Origin: Coriaria nepalensis
Taxonomy: Eukaryota; Streptophyta; Magnoliopsida; Cucurbitales; Coriariaceae
Reading direction: 5' to 3'
DNA length: 64,000 nucleotides
Assembly (NCBI GenBank): GCA_027186245.1
Contig: CP114498.1
Location: 317,501 to 381,500, forward strand
Part shown: piece after piece, positions 1-12,456 of the stretch
Numbering within the stretch: the stretch's first letter is position 1
Layout of the letters: the number at the start of each line of letters is the position of its first letter
Made by a program: the position numbers and the translations under genes
The notes under the pieces: model-generated
The model's database searches: none
Told to the model about the DNA's origin: nothing
Seen by the model: the letters and a program-made list of their open reading frames with translations, nothing else

Positions 1-2117
1 TTCCGTTTCTTCGAAATGCTTTCTCCTTCATTTTCGAACCTTACACAAGGAGGATCTAAAATGGGTGTTTCACCATCTTCACCAGTACTTTCATTATTTT
101 CAACCATGGAATGACCATCTAAACTCATATTCTTGAAATATTCTTCAAGTGATTCATGGGCCTTGTCAAAAACATCTAGTACAATTTGCCGCGCTCCTTC
201 ATCCCCTTCGCCAATTGTGATAAGATAACAAGCACGCCACATAGCCTGCTTCCTAAACTCATTCGGACTTAAACTTTTCAAGTCGCATGCATCAAATGAA
301 TATAACTTTAGCTTTACATTTTTAGTCCATCTCTTTAAAATGTACTGGTCAGGAATAATAGTGACGTTTTTTGAGCGGAGAGCAGCCCATGCATGAGAAC
401 AGAGTATACCTAGTGTCTCAAAGTTCCCACATGTGCAATTCACCTTCATGGTAGACATGTCAAGAGTGACGACCTTGACCTTATCATCTCCTTCTTGCAT
501 CATAATATCAAAATGGGATACTGTTCCGCCACATGAAGTTTCTTGCAAGTCAGTAGCGCCAACCCCGTCAAGATACTCACTTTCAAATAACTTATACAGT
601 TTATGTGTATAAATTGAAGATGCCTGCTTCAAAATAGAACTATGTTTAATTGCAATGGCAGGTGGAATCTGATGGCAACGCAGCTCCTCATCCGCTTCAT
701 TTTTACGCCATTTGCTAGTCATGTTGTCAAATGCATTGACAAAGTGGATGAGAGATGTGTACTTGTTAGCTATCCCATGCAATACAGTAGCTATACTTTC
801 ACTCCTCTGTGGTAATTTTATTCCACCATCAAATGTACCCTTATTGAAAGTCGTAGACCACATTTTCCTACTCTTATACAAATTACTGAGCCACTCATGC
901 TTTTCAACATTATACTTTTTTGTCATTCTGGCCCATGTTTCATTAAATTCCTCTTCTGAGTCACACATTGTCATACATTTGTTGAACAATTGACTGAAAC
1001 CTTGATCAGAATTCAACTCACCCAAATATGAAGATGCATTCTTTAAGATGTCCCATAAGCAAATGCAATGGCATGTATCTGGCAGAACCTTTTCGATTGC
1101 TTCAGACATTGCTTGGCTTTGATTAGTAAAGATGGTTTTAGGTGCGCTTCCCATGGATTCCACAAAGGTACTAAAAAGCCACTCAAAAGATGCAGTAGTC
1201 TCGTCCATAAGAATTGCACATCCACATGTCACGTTCTGCCAATGGTGGTTGATACATAAGAATGGAGCACACACTAGATTATAATTAGTTGTTTTACAAG
1301 ATGCATCAAAAACAATCACATCTCCAAAGCAATCATAATCGATTTTCGACCTGGCGTCCCTCCAAAAGAAATTTATCATCCGACCCTCCTGGTTAATTTG
1401 AGCATCCCAATAAAACATCCCACATTCATTACCTTTACAGCTAAAGTAGTTAATCAAACTCTGATAATCACCAATATCAAGAGATTCCGACCCTCTTTGT
1501 GTAGTGATGAAGTTGTAAAGATCTTTCTTTATGAACCCCAAAATTTCAGAGCAACAATCTCTTTTAGCCATATATGAATTAGATCGAACAACTGGAATTC
1601 TGGAATTTACCATCGCCTCCAATATAATCCTCGGCCTTGTAAGTGACCTTGCTGATCTTAGCTGATAACGATCTCCTAGAGGCGCAAGTGGATGATTATG
1701 CTCCTTAACGAAATGAGTTGCAGTCCATTTCCCTTGTGGATCAACGGTGAAACGGATCATTGCCTGACACCCAGTTCGATTCTCACTTGGTTTATCCTCA
1801 TTAAAACCTTGGTTTGAACAAACATAATCCTTGGTACGAATATTTCTAGTACCTATAACATATGTTTGTTTAGACTTCCTAACACTAAATCCAATTTTGA
1901 TCCCATACTCACAGTACATCCTATAGGCCTCGGCCTCACTATGAACAATCCGATCTAATAAGTTTTCATCCATATCTTCACAAACTATGGCCTCTGCATT
2001 TTTGTTAGTATTCGGAACAACTTCCTTAGTATTATTCTGAACTTCCTCATCCATGTTACTACCCCATTGTTCTCCCTCGCTTCCTAAACAATCAACCTTT
2101 TCGGCTCCTGTATACAT
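1..2117 (-). CDS. FAR1-RELATED SEQUENCE (FRS) family protein, 3' end cut by window edge
   Basis: One open frame runs from an ATG at 2117 (alternative in-frame ATG at 2054) to the left edge without a stop, about 705 codons, so the C-terminus is missing. Domains in order: FAR1-type WRKY-GCM1 zinc finger at about residues 57-140 (Cys/Cys/His/His, ending HNHPL); MULE transposase-like domain at about 190-400 (DVIVFDASCK, then IFTNQSQAM); SWIM zinc finger at about 557-580 (CTCG, then CSHAW). The visible end (DPPCVRFENEG) is typical of the family just before a basic tail. These proteins are domesticated Mutator-like transposases acting as nuclear transcription factors, best known from FHY3/FAR1 in far-red light signalling. 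The second expected catalytic Asp of the transposase fold reads Asn (codon at 1122-1124). A 5'UTR intron is likely, with an acceptor near 2159. The paralogue cannot be assigned. Confidence 0.9.
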   Translation of the reverse strand, partial: MYTGAEKVDCLGSEGEQWGSNMDEEVQNNTKEVVPNTNKNAEAIVCEDMDENLLDRIVHSEAEAYRMYCEYGIKIGFSVRKSKQTYVIGTRNIRTKDYVCSNQGFNEDKPSENRTGCQAMIRFTVDPQGKWTATHFVKEHNHPLAPLGDRYQLRSARSLTRPRIILEAMVNSRIPVVRSNSYMAKRDCCSEILGFIKKDLYNFITTQRGSESLDIGDYQSLINYFSCKGNECGMFYWDAQINQEGRMINFFWRDARSKIDYDCFGDVIVFDASCKTTNYNLVCAPFLCINHHWQNVTCGCAILMDETTASFEWLFSTFVESMGSAPKTIFTNQSQAMSEAIEKVLPDTCHCICLWDILKNASSYLGELNSDQGFSQLFNKCMTMCDSEEEFNETWARMTKKYNVEKHEWLSNLYKSRKMWSTTFNKGTFDGGIKLPQRSESIATVLHGIANKYTSLIHFVNAFDNMTSKWRKNEADEELRCHQIPPAIAIKHSSILKQASSIYTHKLYKLFESEYLDGVGATDLQETSCGGTVSHFDIMMQEGDDKVKVVTLDMSTMKVNCTCGNFETLGILCSHAWAALRSKNVTIIPDQYILKRWTKNVKLKLYSFDACDLKSLSPNEFRKQAMWRACYLITIGEGDEGARQIVLDVFDKAHESLEEYFKNMSLDGHSMVENNESTGEDGETPILDPPCVRFENEGESISKKR

Positions 2118-3007
2118 GTTATCAGCACAGTCTATTCCAGATTCAGATACCTTCCCTCTCCGAAAAGGAAAAGCAAGAAATTTACGCAAACAAAGCAGAG
2201 AAACAGTACAAAAACTCGCCAATTAGCAGAATGACTATAATAACATAATCACGGAAATTATTTCATAAAAATTAAGAAATATAAAATCCATAACCGAGGA
2301 GAAACTCATCGAACCGATAGATTTAGCACGAGATCGGAGATGGCGGGGTTTGGGAGGGAAAGCATTGACCTTTGGATATGCAGAGAGTTGTCATCAATTT
2401 GAGGCCATGAACAAAGAGAGAAAACTGAATTGAAATAGAAACAGAAATCTCCAGAAGCTTCAAGTTCAAACAGTCCGAGAGAGAGAAAAGAGTTGGTAAG
2501 AGAGTGAGAGTGACAGACTCCGTGCGATCGTAGAGGAGGAAGAAGATGAACGGAGAGTAAAATTAGGGACTTTTTAGGGCCAAATGAAGGACGGCTATTC
2601 AGAAATTGGCGCTCAATAATGTAGAGAGCTTATAGAGGGAAATGTCAAATTAGGGCTAAACGGAATTCCGACGGCTCACGACATTTTTATCGATAAACTT
2701 TTTTTTTTTTTGTCCTTTTCACAGCCCATAAACTTATTGATTAATTACTCAATTAATTAATTAATTAACATTTTACTGGAATTTCTCTAATACTATCAAA
2801 CTGCTCTTCGCTTCAACACATGTCAAACTAAATTTACAACATTTGATTAGTACATGTGTTTTGGGCTAAAATCTCCAAAGTACCTAAGAATAAGCAGTTT
2901 GTTTGACTTCCTTGCGAAAAGACAAAATGGTCAAATAAGCAGATGGAAATTTGACTTCTTAAGTCAATTTCATGTTCTAAATAAATCTCGAGCTCCATTG
3001 AGAAGCA
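2118..3007. other. FRS leader/promoter and gap to MOC1
   Basis: The part nearest the FRS start (to about 2560) is purine-rich when read on the minus strand and looks like 5'UTR with an intron. A T-run lies at 2699-2712 and an (ATTA)n-like stretch at about 2738-2768. MOC1 ends at 3008, so this also holds its 3'UTR. No other gene is seen. Confidence 0.5.
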
Positions 3008-4621
3008 TCAGGACTTGTTGACTACCGGTCTAACTTCATTCTTCAGTCCTTTCCCATATGCAGCAATGAGTAGAGCCTCAGCCCTCCCTGCACAAATCAC
3101 AGGCCATTATTGTACTAAATCTTTTTCTTTTCCCAGTTATGGGAGAGAGGTTATAAATCATAACAGATCGAAGCTAGTACCGTGATCTTTTTTCCGCTTG
3201 AGCATGGGACTCAATGACGGAAACAATTCAGATGCAATTCTCCGGCTATCATCCTGAAATTTCAAAAAAGAACAGTAAGCTTTTGTTTGCTTGAAGAACA
3301 TAAATGCTAATGTGATGTAAGTAAATTAGAACCTTGCAAGATTTGGTTCCAGAAAGTTGGAAGCTGTTCTTCCATAACATAGAAGTGACAGGAACAACAG
3401 AAAACCCAAGTGCAACTAATATCCCTATCCACATTCCATACCCGAATCCTCCACTCCACCATCCCTATTTTCATTTGTAAAGAAACAACAACAACAACAA
3501 CAAAAACATTTTTATTTTCTTTCGAGAAAGTCTTCAATTAAGACAGGTTTTGAAAGAAGAGAAATCTTGGATTAGGACAGAAGTTTGCAAACCTGTTTTC
3601 CATCTTGTGGAAATGGGTTCGACTGCTCTATGTATGCGGGAGTTCCTGAAGAAATGCAACTTTTCAGCTCATTACTACAAAACACAATTCAAGCCTAGAA
3701 AAAGAATGAACAATGGACAATATTAATGGCAAAGATGATACAGATGGACAATAAATAAGCGGCCACAAGAGTAAAAAGCATTCAGCATGAACATACCGAG
3801 AGGAGCATCAAAGCTCAGAAGCAATTGAACAATGGACTTAGCATCTAAACGCCTTCGGACTCTGCGGCTAACCAGTACTTGCACGTGTGGGCAGTCATAC
3901 ACCTGTACTATTTACACCTCTTAATATTAAAGCTCAACTAGTATTCATTTTGAGAACGAACTTCAGAAATATTCATATCTCCCTACATACATATGTTAGT
4001 ATTTCCCATGTTTCTGTACTAGTTTTGCATTTCTTTTTTTCCTTCTTTTTTGTCATTATTTTTTCAGCCTATAACTATAATGCATGGGGTTAGTTGTCTT
4101 GAGCAATATGAAGTCTTCTTGAGCAATCTTTTTTTCATCTCTAAGAGTGAGAAAAGCCCTCATTTTTCCATGAAGAAAGAGATACATAACAAAAAGGAAT
4201 CCACATTTACCTCCGCAGAAGAAGAACCGGAATCAGGGTCGAACTTCAAAAGCGCGAGAGCACCAGAAACATCCGGGTCGACTCCGAGAACCAGGCCCGA
4301 ATCCAGATTGAGGGATCCATTCGAATGACGGGTAGTAGCTTGAGGGGAAGGGCAAGAGAGGGAAGCCAACCAGTTTTCCTTAAGCTGAGCTTCTGAGATT
4401 TTTGGTGCTTTTAAAATCGCAGCTTTTTTTCGAATTTGTGGGGTTTGAACTATCGAAGATGAAGAAGAAGTGCACAAGGGTCTGAGTTGTTGAGCGAGTT
4501 TGATGGGTCTGAGTTGTTGGGCGAGTTTGATGGGTCTGAGTTTGGAAGAAACTGAAATCATCAATTGTTGTTGTTGTTGTCGTCGTCGTCTTGGATTTGG
4601 GCTCAGTTGCAGAGATTCCAT
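3008..4621 (-). CDS. MOC1: Holliday junction resolvase MOC1, chloroplastic
   Basis: Six exons join into a 284-residue protein: 4211-4621, 3797-3902, 3593-3645, 3333-3464, 3181-3253, 3008-3087, all with GT/AG borders and matching phases. The start chosen is ATG 4621; a GTG-led extension upstream lacks an ATG. The first ~85 residues are Arg/Ser/Gln-rich, as expected for a plastid transit peptide. The RuvC-like RNase H fold follows: [16 protein letters not shown] (first catalytic Asp), [10 protein letters not shown] (catalytic Glu), [14 protein letters not shown], and [14 protein letters not shown] (last acidic residues). MOC1 cuts four-way DNA junctions so that chloroplast nucleoids can segregate. 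A 27-bp tandem duplication (4480-4533) repeats RPIKLAQQL in the transit peptide. Intact. Confidence 0.93.
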
Positions 4622-5045
4622 AAAAGAAGAAGAAGAGGTGACTACTGGCTGTACCGTACTCACCTAAGAAGCACTACTAGTCTTTAACTTGATGGAAGGA
4701 AAAATTACAAAATTACCCTTTTCCTTTCATCAAATATAAAACCAATAAAAGCACGAAAATAATAATTGATATGCATTGATGGAAGACTTGTTCGTATTGA
4801 CCAAGGAATTATGTAGATCATTCATATTTTTTATTAATTGCTTCTTAAAATCAATTTACATCAAATATTCCAAGGAAAAATCAAGATTACATCTAATAGA
4901 TTGAATGTACTTTACAGGCAATAATTATTATTTATGATGAAGAGTGGAAGACATCTCTATTGTCTCCGGAATATCATCGGTAAGAAAGCTTTCGATGTCG
5001 GCCGGAGAGGGGGCAGGGGCAGAAAGGTCTTTTATGCTGCAAAGC
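4622..5045. other. MOC1 upstream region and F-box 3'UTR
   Basis: This is short AT-rich DNA between the MOC1 start and the F-box stop codon. It should contain the MOC1 promoter and the 3'UTR of the F-box gene, both on the minus strand. No further coding or RNA feature was recognised. Confidence 0.5.
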
Positions 5046-6568
5046 TCAATCCAATACTTCATTAGGCCAAAGCCTCCTCCAAGTGGATATCTCATTCTCA
5101 GAGTAAAGCTTCCTAATTCCACCGTAAAACCCGTCTGCTTCATTCCCTTCCTCTTGATGATCTTTCCGGTCTATTATCGTCCTTCTCCATTGCGAATCCA
5201 ATGCATATTGATTGAACTCCAATATTACATTTTCTGTTCACAAACCAAAAAATTGCAATTTATCGAGCTTTCGGATAATCAAAGTTTAAACTGTTACGAA
5301 ATGAACAATCCGAGAAAGAAGAAGATTTAGACGAAGTGATTACCACTATTATGACAAGTGCAATAACTATCATTTCCATCACATGTTTCCAAGTGACCTA
5401 CAACTCCATACCACCAACCTGCAATAAACATAAGTATCTAGATCTAGCTGAGATTGTAAAACACAAGATTGAAAAGAGATGATGTAGAGTCTATGAACTA
5501 CTGTTCTTGAACAGTAAACGCGAAGAAAGAAGTAGAGACCGTAAGGGAATTCTTTATTCCTTCTCCACTGAATCTCAATGTGATCGCCTGGTCGTAGCTC
5601 ATTCAAACAGTCCGAGACATGAAGATTGTGTGGAGGAGTCTGAACAGGAGGTGCTCTAATCCTCTCCCATTTCACTCCCTGCTCTGTTGATACTGACCTC
5701 CTTCCATGTGGTGGGTACCTATAAATAACAGACAGACATTCCAGTTGAGCTCCGATCAATCTTCAACGAGTATCTAATCTACCGTCTAAATATATTTGAT
5801 TGGATAAAGAACTTATGTGCAATCCACTGAAAAATCAATCGAGAATCGTATTTTCAGTAAGGCCATTGTTTTTATGCATCATATTACCTTGCTTGGAAGG
5901 TGTCCGTGTTAGAATCATAGCAAAGCTCAGCATCATAACATGATAGCACAAACCCGACATTTCCATTCTGCATGACAAAGACAAAACACTTCTTTGCTTT
6001 AACAACGGTAAGAAAATATGCAATTAGACCCAGTCCACAAACTTCTACTGAAATCAAATCAAATACAAGATTTCTAGTACAATACCTGGCGGTTATAGAC
6101 CTGAGCAGGGAACCATAAGCGGCCCTTCTCAAGAGCAAGATACCAAGCCATGACAGAATCATATGGCAAAGAGCTTCTTTTGTTGCTAATATCACCTACA
6201 ACCTTTGGTCGACTCCAAGAAAAACTCAAACCGAAAGATAAAAATCGCATCAACCCGCTTTGCTGGCTTTGCTTGAGATTATTAACCGAACTGGGTTTAG
6301 ACGCAATATGCCATTGCCACTCTCTATAAGCACTTGAACCGACAACTCTACCCCATTTCTGCTTCATATGCTTTTTCCATAGATGATCGCTGATACATTT
6401 CTCTCTCAAGGAAGTACAAACACCCGCCATGCTACAAAGAGTACTAGGCGGGAGCTTTTCGAGAATAGACTCCAAGGCCAATTCCGGCAAGTCCAGTATC
6501 GACACATCTCCATTCTCATAATCTACATTTTCTACTTTTGAAGTCAATGACTTTTTTCTTAAAGACAT
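5046..6568 (-). CDS. F-box protein, At2g26850/At2g32560-like
   Basis: Five exons (6086-6568, 5888-5967, 5540-5718, 5344-5418, 5046-5233) join into 334 residues with consistent phases. The F-box lies at about residues 22-65 ([19 protein letters not shown]), the part that binds SKP1/ASK adaptors of SCF ubiquitin ligases. The rest is a plant-specific region conserved in this small family, with Trp-rich patches such as [13 protein letters not shown] and [22 protein letters not shown] (here [20 protein letters not shown]), ending [12 protein letters not shown] poorly characterised substrate-receptor role is inferred from the F-box alone. The start at 6568 (MSLRKKS) is the first ATG of the frame. 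The 5'UTR probably extends past 6700 with an intron, since purine-rich leader-like DNA continues to about 7200. No lesion seen. Confidence 0.88.
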
Positions 6569-8068
6569 GTTGGAATGGATTAAGGAATGATATATACTAA
6601 AAAAAATTGTTCTCTGTTATCTTATACAAACAGTGGAAGTTATTGAGAGGAAGAAATTCGAAGAAGAAGATAAAGGAGAAGCAAGCTATGAAGAAGCAGA
6701 GTAGCATTAAAAAAAAAATGGTGGGAAAAGTGAAAACACTTATGAGTTGAGATTATATAAAGGGTATATAAGAAGGACCAAATGGAGATGCTGAATTTTT
6801 TTTTCAGAAAAAAAAAAAAAAAAAAGGAAAGATACCCTCAAACAATTAGCTTCTTACAAGGAGAAGAAAAAATGGTGGGAAAGTTGCTTAATTTGCTCTA
6901 ATGGAGAGAAAGAAAGAAAGAAAGCGAGTAAAATGGGTCCTTTGGGCAGATTCGATTTGGGTTCTTCAACAACCAGAAATATTCCCGGGAAGAAGGAAAG
7001 TACGACGACAAGAGATTTGATTTTTCTTTCCAAACAAACAGATCTCAGTTAAGATGAAAGAAAAGTAAGAAGGGAAGTTATAAATAGTAGGAGATTGATG
7101 AAGCAAGAGATTGTACCTAAACAACAACAGAAGTCTTCTTCAAAAATCACAATCCTGCTCCACACACGAATCAATAAAACACCTTTTCAATCTCTCTATC
7201 TCTTTTCAGGCCATATAGCTAACAAGTGATGGACAGAGAGGGGTGTAGACATAAACAAGTATTTATGAAGTAGGAAGAATTGACGAGGAGTTAAGGAAGA
7301 ATGAACAGAGGTTTTTTTTTTTTTTTTTTTTTTCTCTTTTAAATAGTAAATATTTCTGTAAAAATATTTCAGTTGTTCTCTGAACTTTCCGTCTCTTCCA
7401 CTCTACTCTCCTCTCCTCTCCTCTCGGGAAACCCAATTAACACTAAAATGGACCAAATTACGACAAAAACATATCAAAGACATTGTCTCTTCTTCTTTCT
7501 TTTTTTCTTTTTTTTTTTAATAATAATTTCTTAAAATTAATTAAAATTGATAAATAATTATATATATATATATATATATATGCGCAAAAATGTCCGCATC
7601 AATACAAATACAATACAAACAAACAATGGTTGATGATGAAGGTTGGATGAAAAGATGAGGTGCAATGAAATCAGTAGTTTAGTAATTAGTTTATTGACTT
7701 CAAATTGGATTGTTTGTGGAATGTGTTGATTAAAAAGCCAATAGTTGCTATCTCACCTAATTTCTTATATATTATATATATAAATGGAAATGGAATTCTC
7801 ATTCCTCTAAACTACACGTCGTCGCCACCTAAATTGACAAAGTAAGTCACATAAAAAGGCACCCACTTGACCCTTTCAGTTAAAAAGCATGTTTAAAGTT
7901 TAAAATTATAAAAAGCATTATAAATATGAAATTTAAAAATAAGAAAAAAAAAAGTATTAGAGAGTTTATAGAGGCGAGCATACCTTGAGCAAATAGTGGA
8001 TTGGTGAAATCCAAGCATAGCCGACACTACACACAATCCAAGTCGTCAGGGGTGGGAGTCTCGTCGCT

Positions 8069-8102
<34 letters not shown>

Positions 8103-8998
8103 GTTATTGAGAACGAAGAAGAATAGATGATAGAAGTAAGCATCAAAAAACGATGACATTTGCACGATTATAAAGTGATGGAATATGTGTCCAAGCTTTA
8201 GCAGACACTCATGAAATCTCAACCCAACCAATGAATGCTGTGTCCTTTCGTCTCTCTCTCTCTCTCATTTTCTGTATCTGTATCTACCATTTCTTTCCTT
8301 CCACCCACAATCTCGATCCCATTCATTACTAATCGGGCCCCTTCTGTATTTTCTTTTCTTCTGCTTAAGAAAGCAATAACATTAGTTAAGATAAGATTCT
8401 CATCTTTCAATCACAATCTATAACACTCACTATATGACAACATATCATATGTTATAAGTTCTTCTTGTTCTTTTCATATAATCAATCTCCCACCCATTAT
8501 TCTTTTCATATACTCTTTGACACAGCATCGCTTAAAGAACATCGAGCCACGTTGCCCACTAGTAGATGATATTTATTGCTATCTTTTTGGTAATCAAAAC
8601 GTTGTCGCTTTTTTACCTTATCTTAGATTAGATAATTAGATACTCTTTCCAAAGAAATCTCTATTATCTCTTACACTATATACTTTCTTTTCTTTACCTT
8701 AAATTATTAACAGCCTACGTGCATTGTTGTCCATCTAAGATCTACCATAGATAGATCTATCTAGATGTTTGGAGCAACAACAACAAGTATATAGTGCATG
8801 TTGTAATGATGGGCATGCAATCAATATTTAGACTAGAAAACAAAAAACAAATACTTAAAAAATAAAAGCCAAAAATATCAATGCAAATATTTAGTTTTGA
8901 CCTTGTAGCTATAGCTAAGTAGCTAGATAGGCTCACGTGATCAAAAGTGAGTTACCGAATTTAATTAATCATTAAATAATTTATGTAACGACGTCGTT
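6569..8998. other. Intergenic region with microsatellites
   Basis: The first ~650 bp is the F-box leader/promoter. The remainder is AT-rich with A/T runs (about 6808-6824, 7312-7333, 8071-8100), a (TA)n tract at about 7559-7581 and a CT-rich patch at about 8252-8266. It ends in the 3' flank of HSFB4. No coding or RNA gene was recognised. Confidence 0.5.
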
Positions 8999-9988
8999 TC
9001 AGGAGGGTGCATGCAATGATGTTTTGATCCCACTAGTACTACTGCTACTCATGACCAAAGGAACTCCGAAGAGCTTGACATCCTGCATATTTCTGTTTGT
9101 TTCTCGAGAAAATTCCTCCGGAGAAATTCTAACGTGAGGATCGTCATCATGATCACGTTCGCGTTGACTGTTGTTAACATGAACTGGTTTGACGTGGTTT
9201 TGGATGAAGTAGATGATGTCGTCGTAGAGATTCTTCATGTGGGCAAGTTCAGATAAGAGCATCAAGTTTTTTCTGTGAAGCCTTTGATTGTCTTCTGCCA
9301 GAGCTGTTACGATATCTCTCTCTGATTCTGTAGTTAACTTCTGATATTGATCATCATCATCCGGTTGCAAGAATTGAAGCTGTTTATAATTATGATGATT
9401 ATGATTATGATGATGGGGTGATTTTCTTCTGTGGATCTCACATAACAAGTGCTTTGCACCTTTTCTGAAGTAGTCGTTTGTAAACTCCCATCTATCCGCT
9501 ACTATCTTCTTGAAACCCTACAATTTCATTTCATATTCATCACCAAAACTAGGTAGCTAGCTAGCTAGACTAATATTGATGGAGGAGATCAATACATAAG
9601 AAAGAGATCATAATCATGAATTAATGAAAAGAACGAATGAGTATATTCGTACGTAGGTGTTGAGTTGTCTGACAAAGCTAGAGAAATTGTTGTGCTTGAA
9701 ATAGTTGGGAAGAATGTCTCTAGCGAACTCAGGCGGTCTCCACACGACAAAGGTTGCTTCATCTTCACCCCACGACACGATGTGATGAGTTAGAGGATCA
9801 TCAACCAGCTCGTAGGTTTTTGTCAAGAAAGGTGCTGGATTCATATTTACACTACCACTCTTTAATTGCGAGTTATACTGATCATCATGATGATCTTGAT
9901 CTTCTACCAATGAAAACACCATATTTCGATCATGATCATGATGGCCGCCATCTTCATGAACACCATGAATCCCCAATGTGAACGCCAT
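8999..9988 (-). CDS. HSFB4: Class B heat stress transcription factor, HSFB4-like
   Basis: Two exons (9653-9988 and 8999-9517) give 284 residues. The single intron sits at the position conserved in plant HSF DNA-binding domains, between QLNTY and [12 protein letters not shown]. After a His/Asp-rich N-terminus (about residues 1-44), the DNA-binding domain starts at [14 protein letters not shown] and includes [17 protein letters not shown] His-rich linker, a heptad region (about 180-215) for trimerisation and the class-B repressor motif KLFGVPL near the C-terminus follow. Class-B HSFs lack the activator AHA motif and usually repress. HSFB4 (SCHIZORIZA in Arabidopsis) acts in root ground-tissue fate and stem-cell divisions. 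Start chosen at ATG 9988; the upstream frame opens only with GTG. Confidence 0.9.
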
Positions 9989-11046
9989 GAAAATGGCATA
10001 TAGCTTGCTAGTAGTCACCTTAATTTCTGTCTGAGCCTGTACCTTATACTACTACTTGTTGACTTGTGGACGATGATCAGTAACTTTATACCCAACATGT
10101 ACATTACCCTTTGATCACATCTCTCCTTCTCATAATTATTGTCGTTTTTGTAACTTTATGTAACAACAAATTAACATATCATTCTCTCTCTCTCTAGATC
10201 AGTAGATCTCAAAATTGTTTTTTAATTTTTTTTTTAACTTTAAAGAAGCATGTGCATATGATCATGTCAGTAAGAAAAAAAAAATACAAGAGGCAAAGAG
10301 CAATTAAATTAGGTTTCGATCGTTCCCTATGCACGAGCTAGCGCTAGTTCCCTACTGGGTTTTTTTTGCGAACTCCTAGAAAAAACATTTTGTGAAGTGT
10401 AAAGTTTTCCCCTAGACAGACATACATTGCATTATATTCTTACCATAACTTCAACTTAGAAATGCGTAGTGACCAAACAAAACGTATCCATATCTTCTTC
10501 CATATAGAAAACACTTATAGAAGCTTATTCGTGCACGATTCATAATGCACTCAAATTTTTACAGTAGCTTCGTATGGAAACTAGCACCAAGATTCCTGAT
10601 TTCTTCTTCCATAATATAGAAAAAAAGATAGAAAAAAAGATAGAAAAATGTAATTTGCAAATTTGAAGTGATCTTCTTTGCGTGTTTGAATGTTCTTTTA
10701 GTTAACTTATATTTATTTGCATTTACTTGTCTTGTTACAGATCGTGCAATAGAGAATAAGACAAGCTGTGAGTTGTGACACACATAATTAGGAGGAAACT
10801 TGAATTGAAAACATATATATATATAGAGAGAGAGAGAACTAAAGATGCTTTCCATTTTACCATAGAAAGAAATTTGGAGTATGCGCCCTTAATTTTCTTC
10901 CATTATATATAGCTTGTAGGAAAGGAGCCCACATATCATCTCCTACCATATATCAAATTGATGTTAGCTTTCAAACTTTATAAACTATATATATATATAT
11001 GGGTGGACTCAATACGAGTAGGAATGGCTATTCTTAGTTATACATG

Positions 11047-11100
<54 letters not shown>

Positions 11101-12456
11101 TAGAATGAATTGAAAAATGAGGAAGATTCTATTCCAAATGAACGCGACCATTTTGTGTCAGAGAGGTTGAATATGAAGAGGATTTTTTCAATGCATGTCC
11201 CACCATGATCACGTGCTTTTTCTCCATATCCATGTGACTAGCTACTACTTTACGCATAAAGTGAGTAGTACATCATGATCATATGAAATGAATTGTGATT
11301 TTCCTAAACACCTCAAAAAATCTACTTCACAGATCTAGCTAAGAGGTAGAGGAGAGAGACCTTTGTCTCAGGCTAGGTTGCACAAATCTAAATGCACATC
11401 ACGTGCTTATCTATCTATATAATACACTATACACATGTTAGTTATATTTAAGCTAATTAAAAGAAGAAGAAGAAGGCAAAGAAATTTATTAAACTCTTTC
11501 TTAATTCTGAAAATTCACATGCATGAGGAAAAACTTGAAAGTGGACCCCCTTCGATGTTTTTGGTACTGTAAGATTGATGAAGCATATGATTGAGATGCT
11601 TTTCTTTCTTTCTTTCTTCAGATCAGAGATTCAGAGAGATGCTTGAGATTGTCATGATGCCATGATCTGAAGATTCTGAACATGAAGCAGCAATAATAAT
11701 ATACTATATAATTAACTATAATGAATATTATGTCATTATTCGTGGGTTTAGATTCGGTCGGGATCGTTCCCGGGAACCCGAGATATCTTCCGGACACACC
11801 ATTCATTTTAAGTTTGAATAAATTTTAATCCGATAGACCCGAATCCGCGTACTGTTAGTCAAAAGATCATGCTTTAAGATAGAGAGGATCAAATATCATC
11901 TCCTTTTTCTTCAACCTATATGACATGGTATACTACCCAGGTATGAAACCATAGAGAAGAAAATAGAAAATGAAAGAAGAAGAAATGAGAGAATGCACGT
12001 AAATTTTCTGTAAGAAATGATTTTCTTGATTGAGGGAAAAGGTACAACCTGAATCTATATAAAGAAAAACGAAACGTTTCATTAAGGAGGAAGTCTTATA
12101 CTGTGCGTTTCATAAATTGGGGCTTCTGACCATTGTAGGTAAAAACATCATCTTGTACAGAGGAGACTTCCTCTTCTTCTGATTTCTAGTGATCCTCAAT
12201 AACCTAGGAACGACAGCAATGATTATGTTGTGGGTCAGGTCTAAGTAACTTACTTTCGGTAATAAGAAGTCAATCTGTTTATCTGGCAATTTACTGCTGG
12301 AAGAAGGTAAAAGACTCTGAAGAATTCAAACAAGAAATAAATATTACTTTAATCAGACTGTCATCTTCATTTGTTGGCAATGATTTAGAGTTTAGAAGCG
12401 TGAGCCGTGTATTAGTTTTCTACATCTTGAAGTTGACTCTAATGGGATTCATGATT
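9989..12456. other. HSFB4 promoter and long intergenic region
   Basis: AT-rich DNA follows the HSFB4 start. It carries two TA/GA microsatellites: TA with GA at about 10814-10837, and a longer (TA)n(GA)n at about 11045-11096. Isolated GTAC sites occur at 12042-12045 and 12154-12157, upstream of the denser MIR398 cluster. No open frame here resembles a known protein and no second hairpin was recognised, although I could not fold the region. Confidence 0.5.

Noticed and set aside
1..2117. Calling the FRS gene a live Mutator transposon
   Set aside because: The gene has the FAR1 zinc finger plus SWIM layout of the domesticated family, an altered catalytic residue, and no visible terminal inverted repeats in the window.
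3887..4328. Open frames on the plus strand over MOC1 exon 1 and intron 1
   Set aside because: They are antisense to well-supported MOC1 exons and intron, and resemble no protein.
11045..11096. TA/GA array considered as a regulatory satellite or CRISPR-like repeat
   Set aside because: Simple two-base microsatellite with no spacer structure; common in plant intergenic DNA.
11641..11700. Possible second miRNA (AAGATTCTG/GATGCC pieces recall miR172)
   Set aside because: Neither the mature sequence nor a complementary arm is present; the similarity is limited to short pieces.
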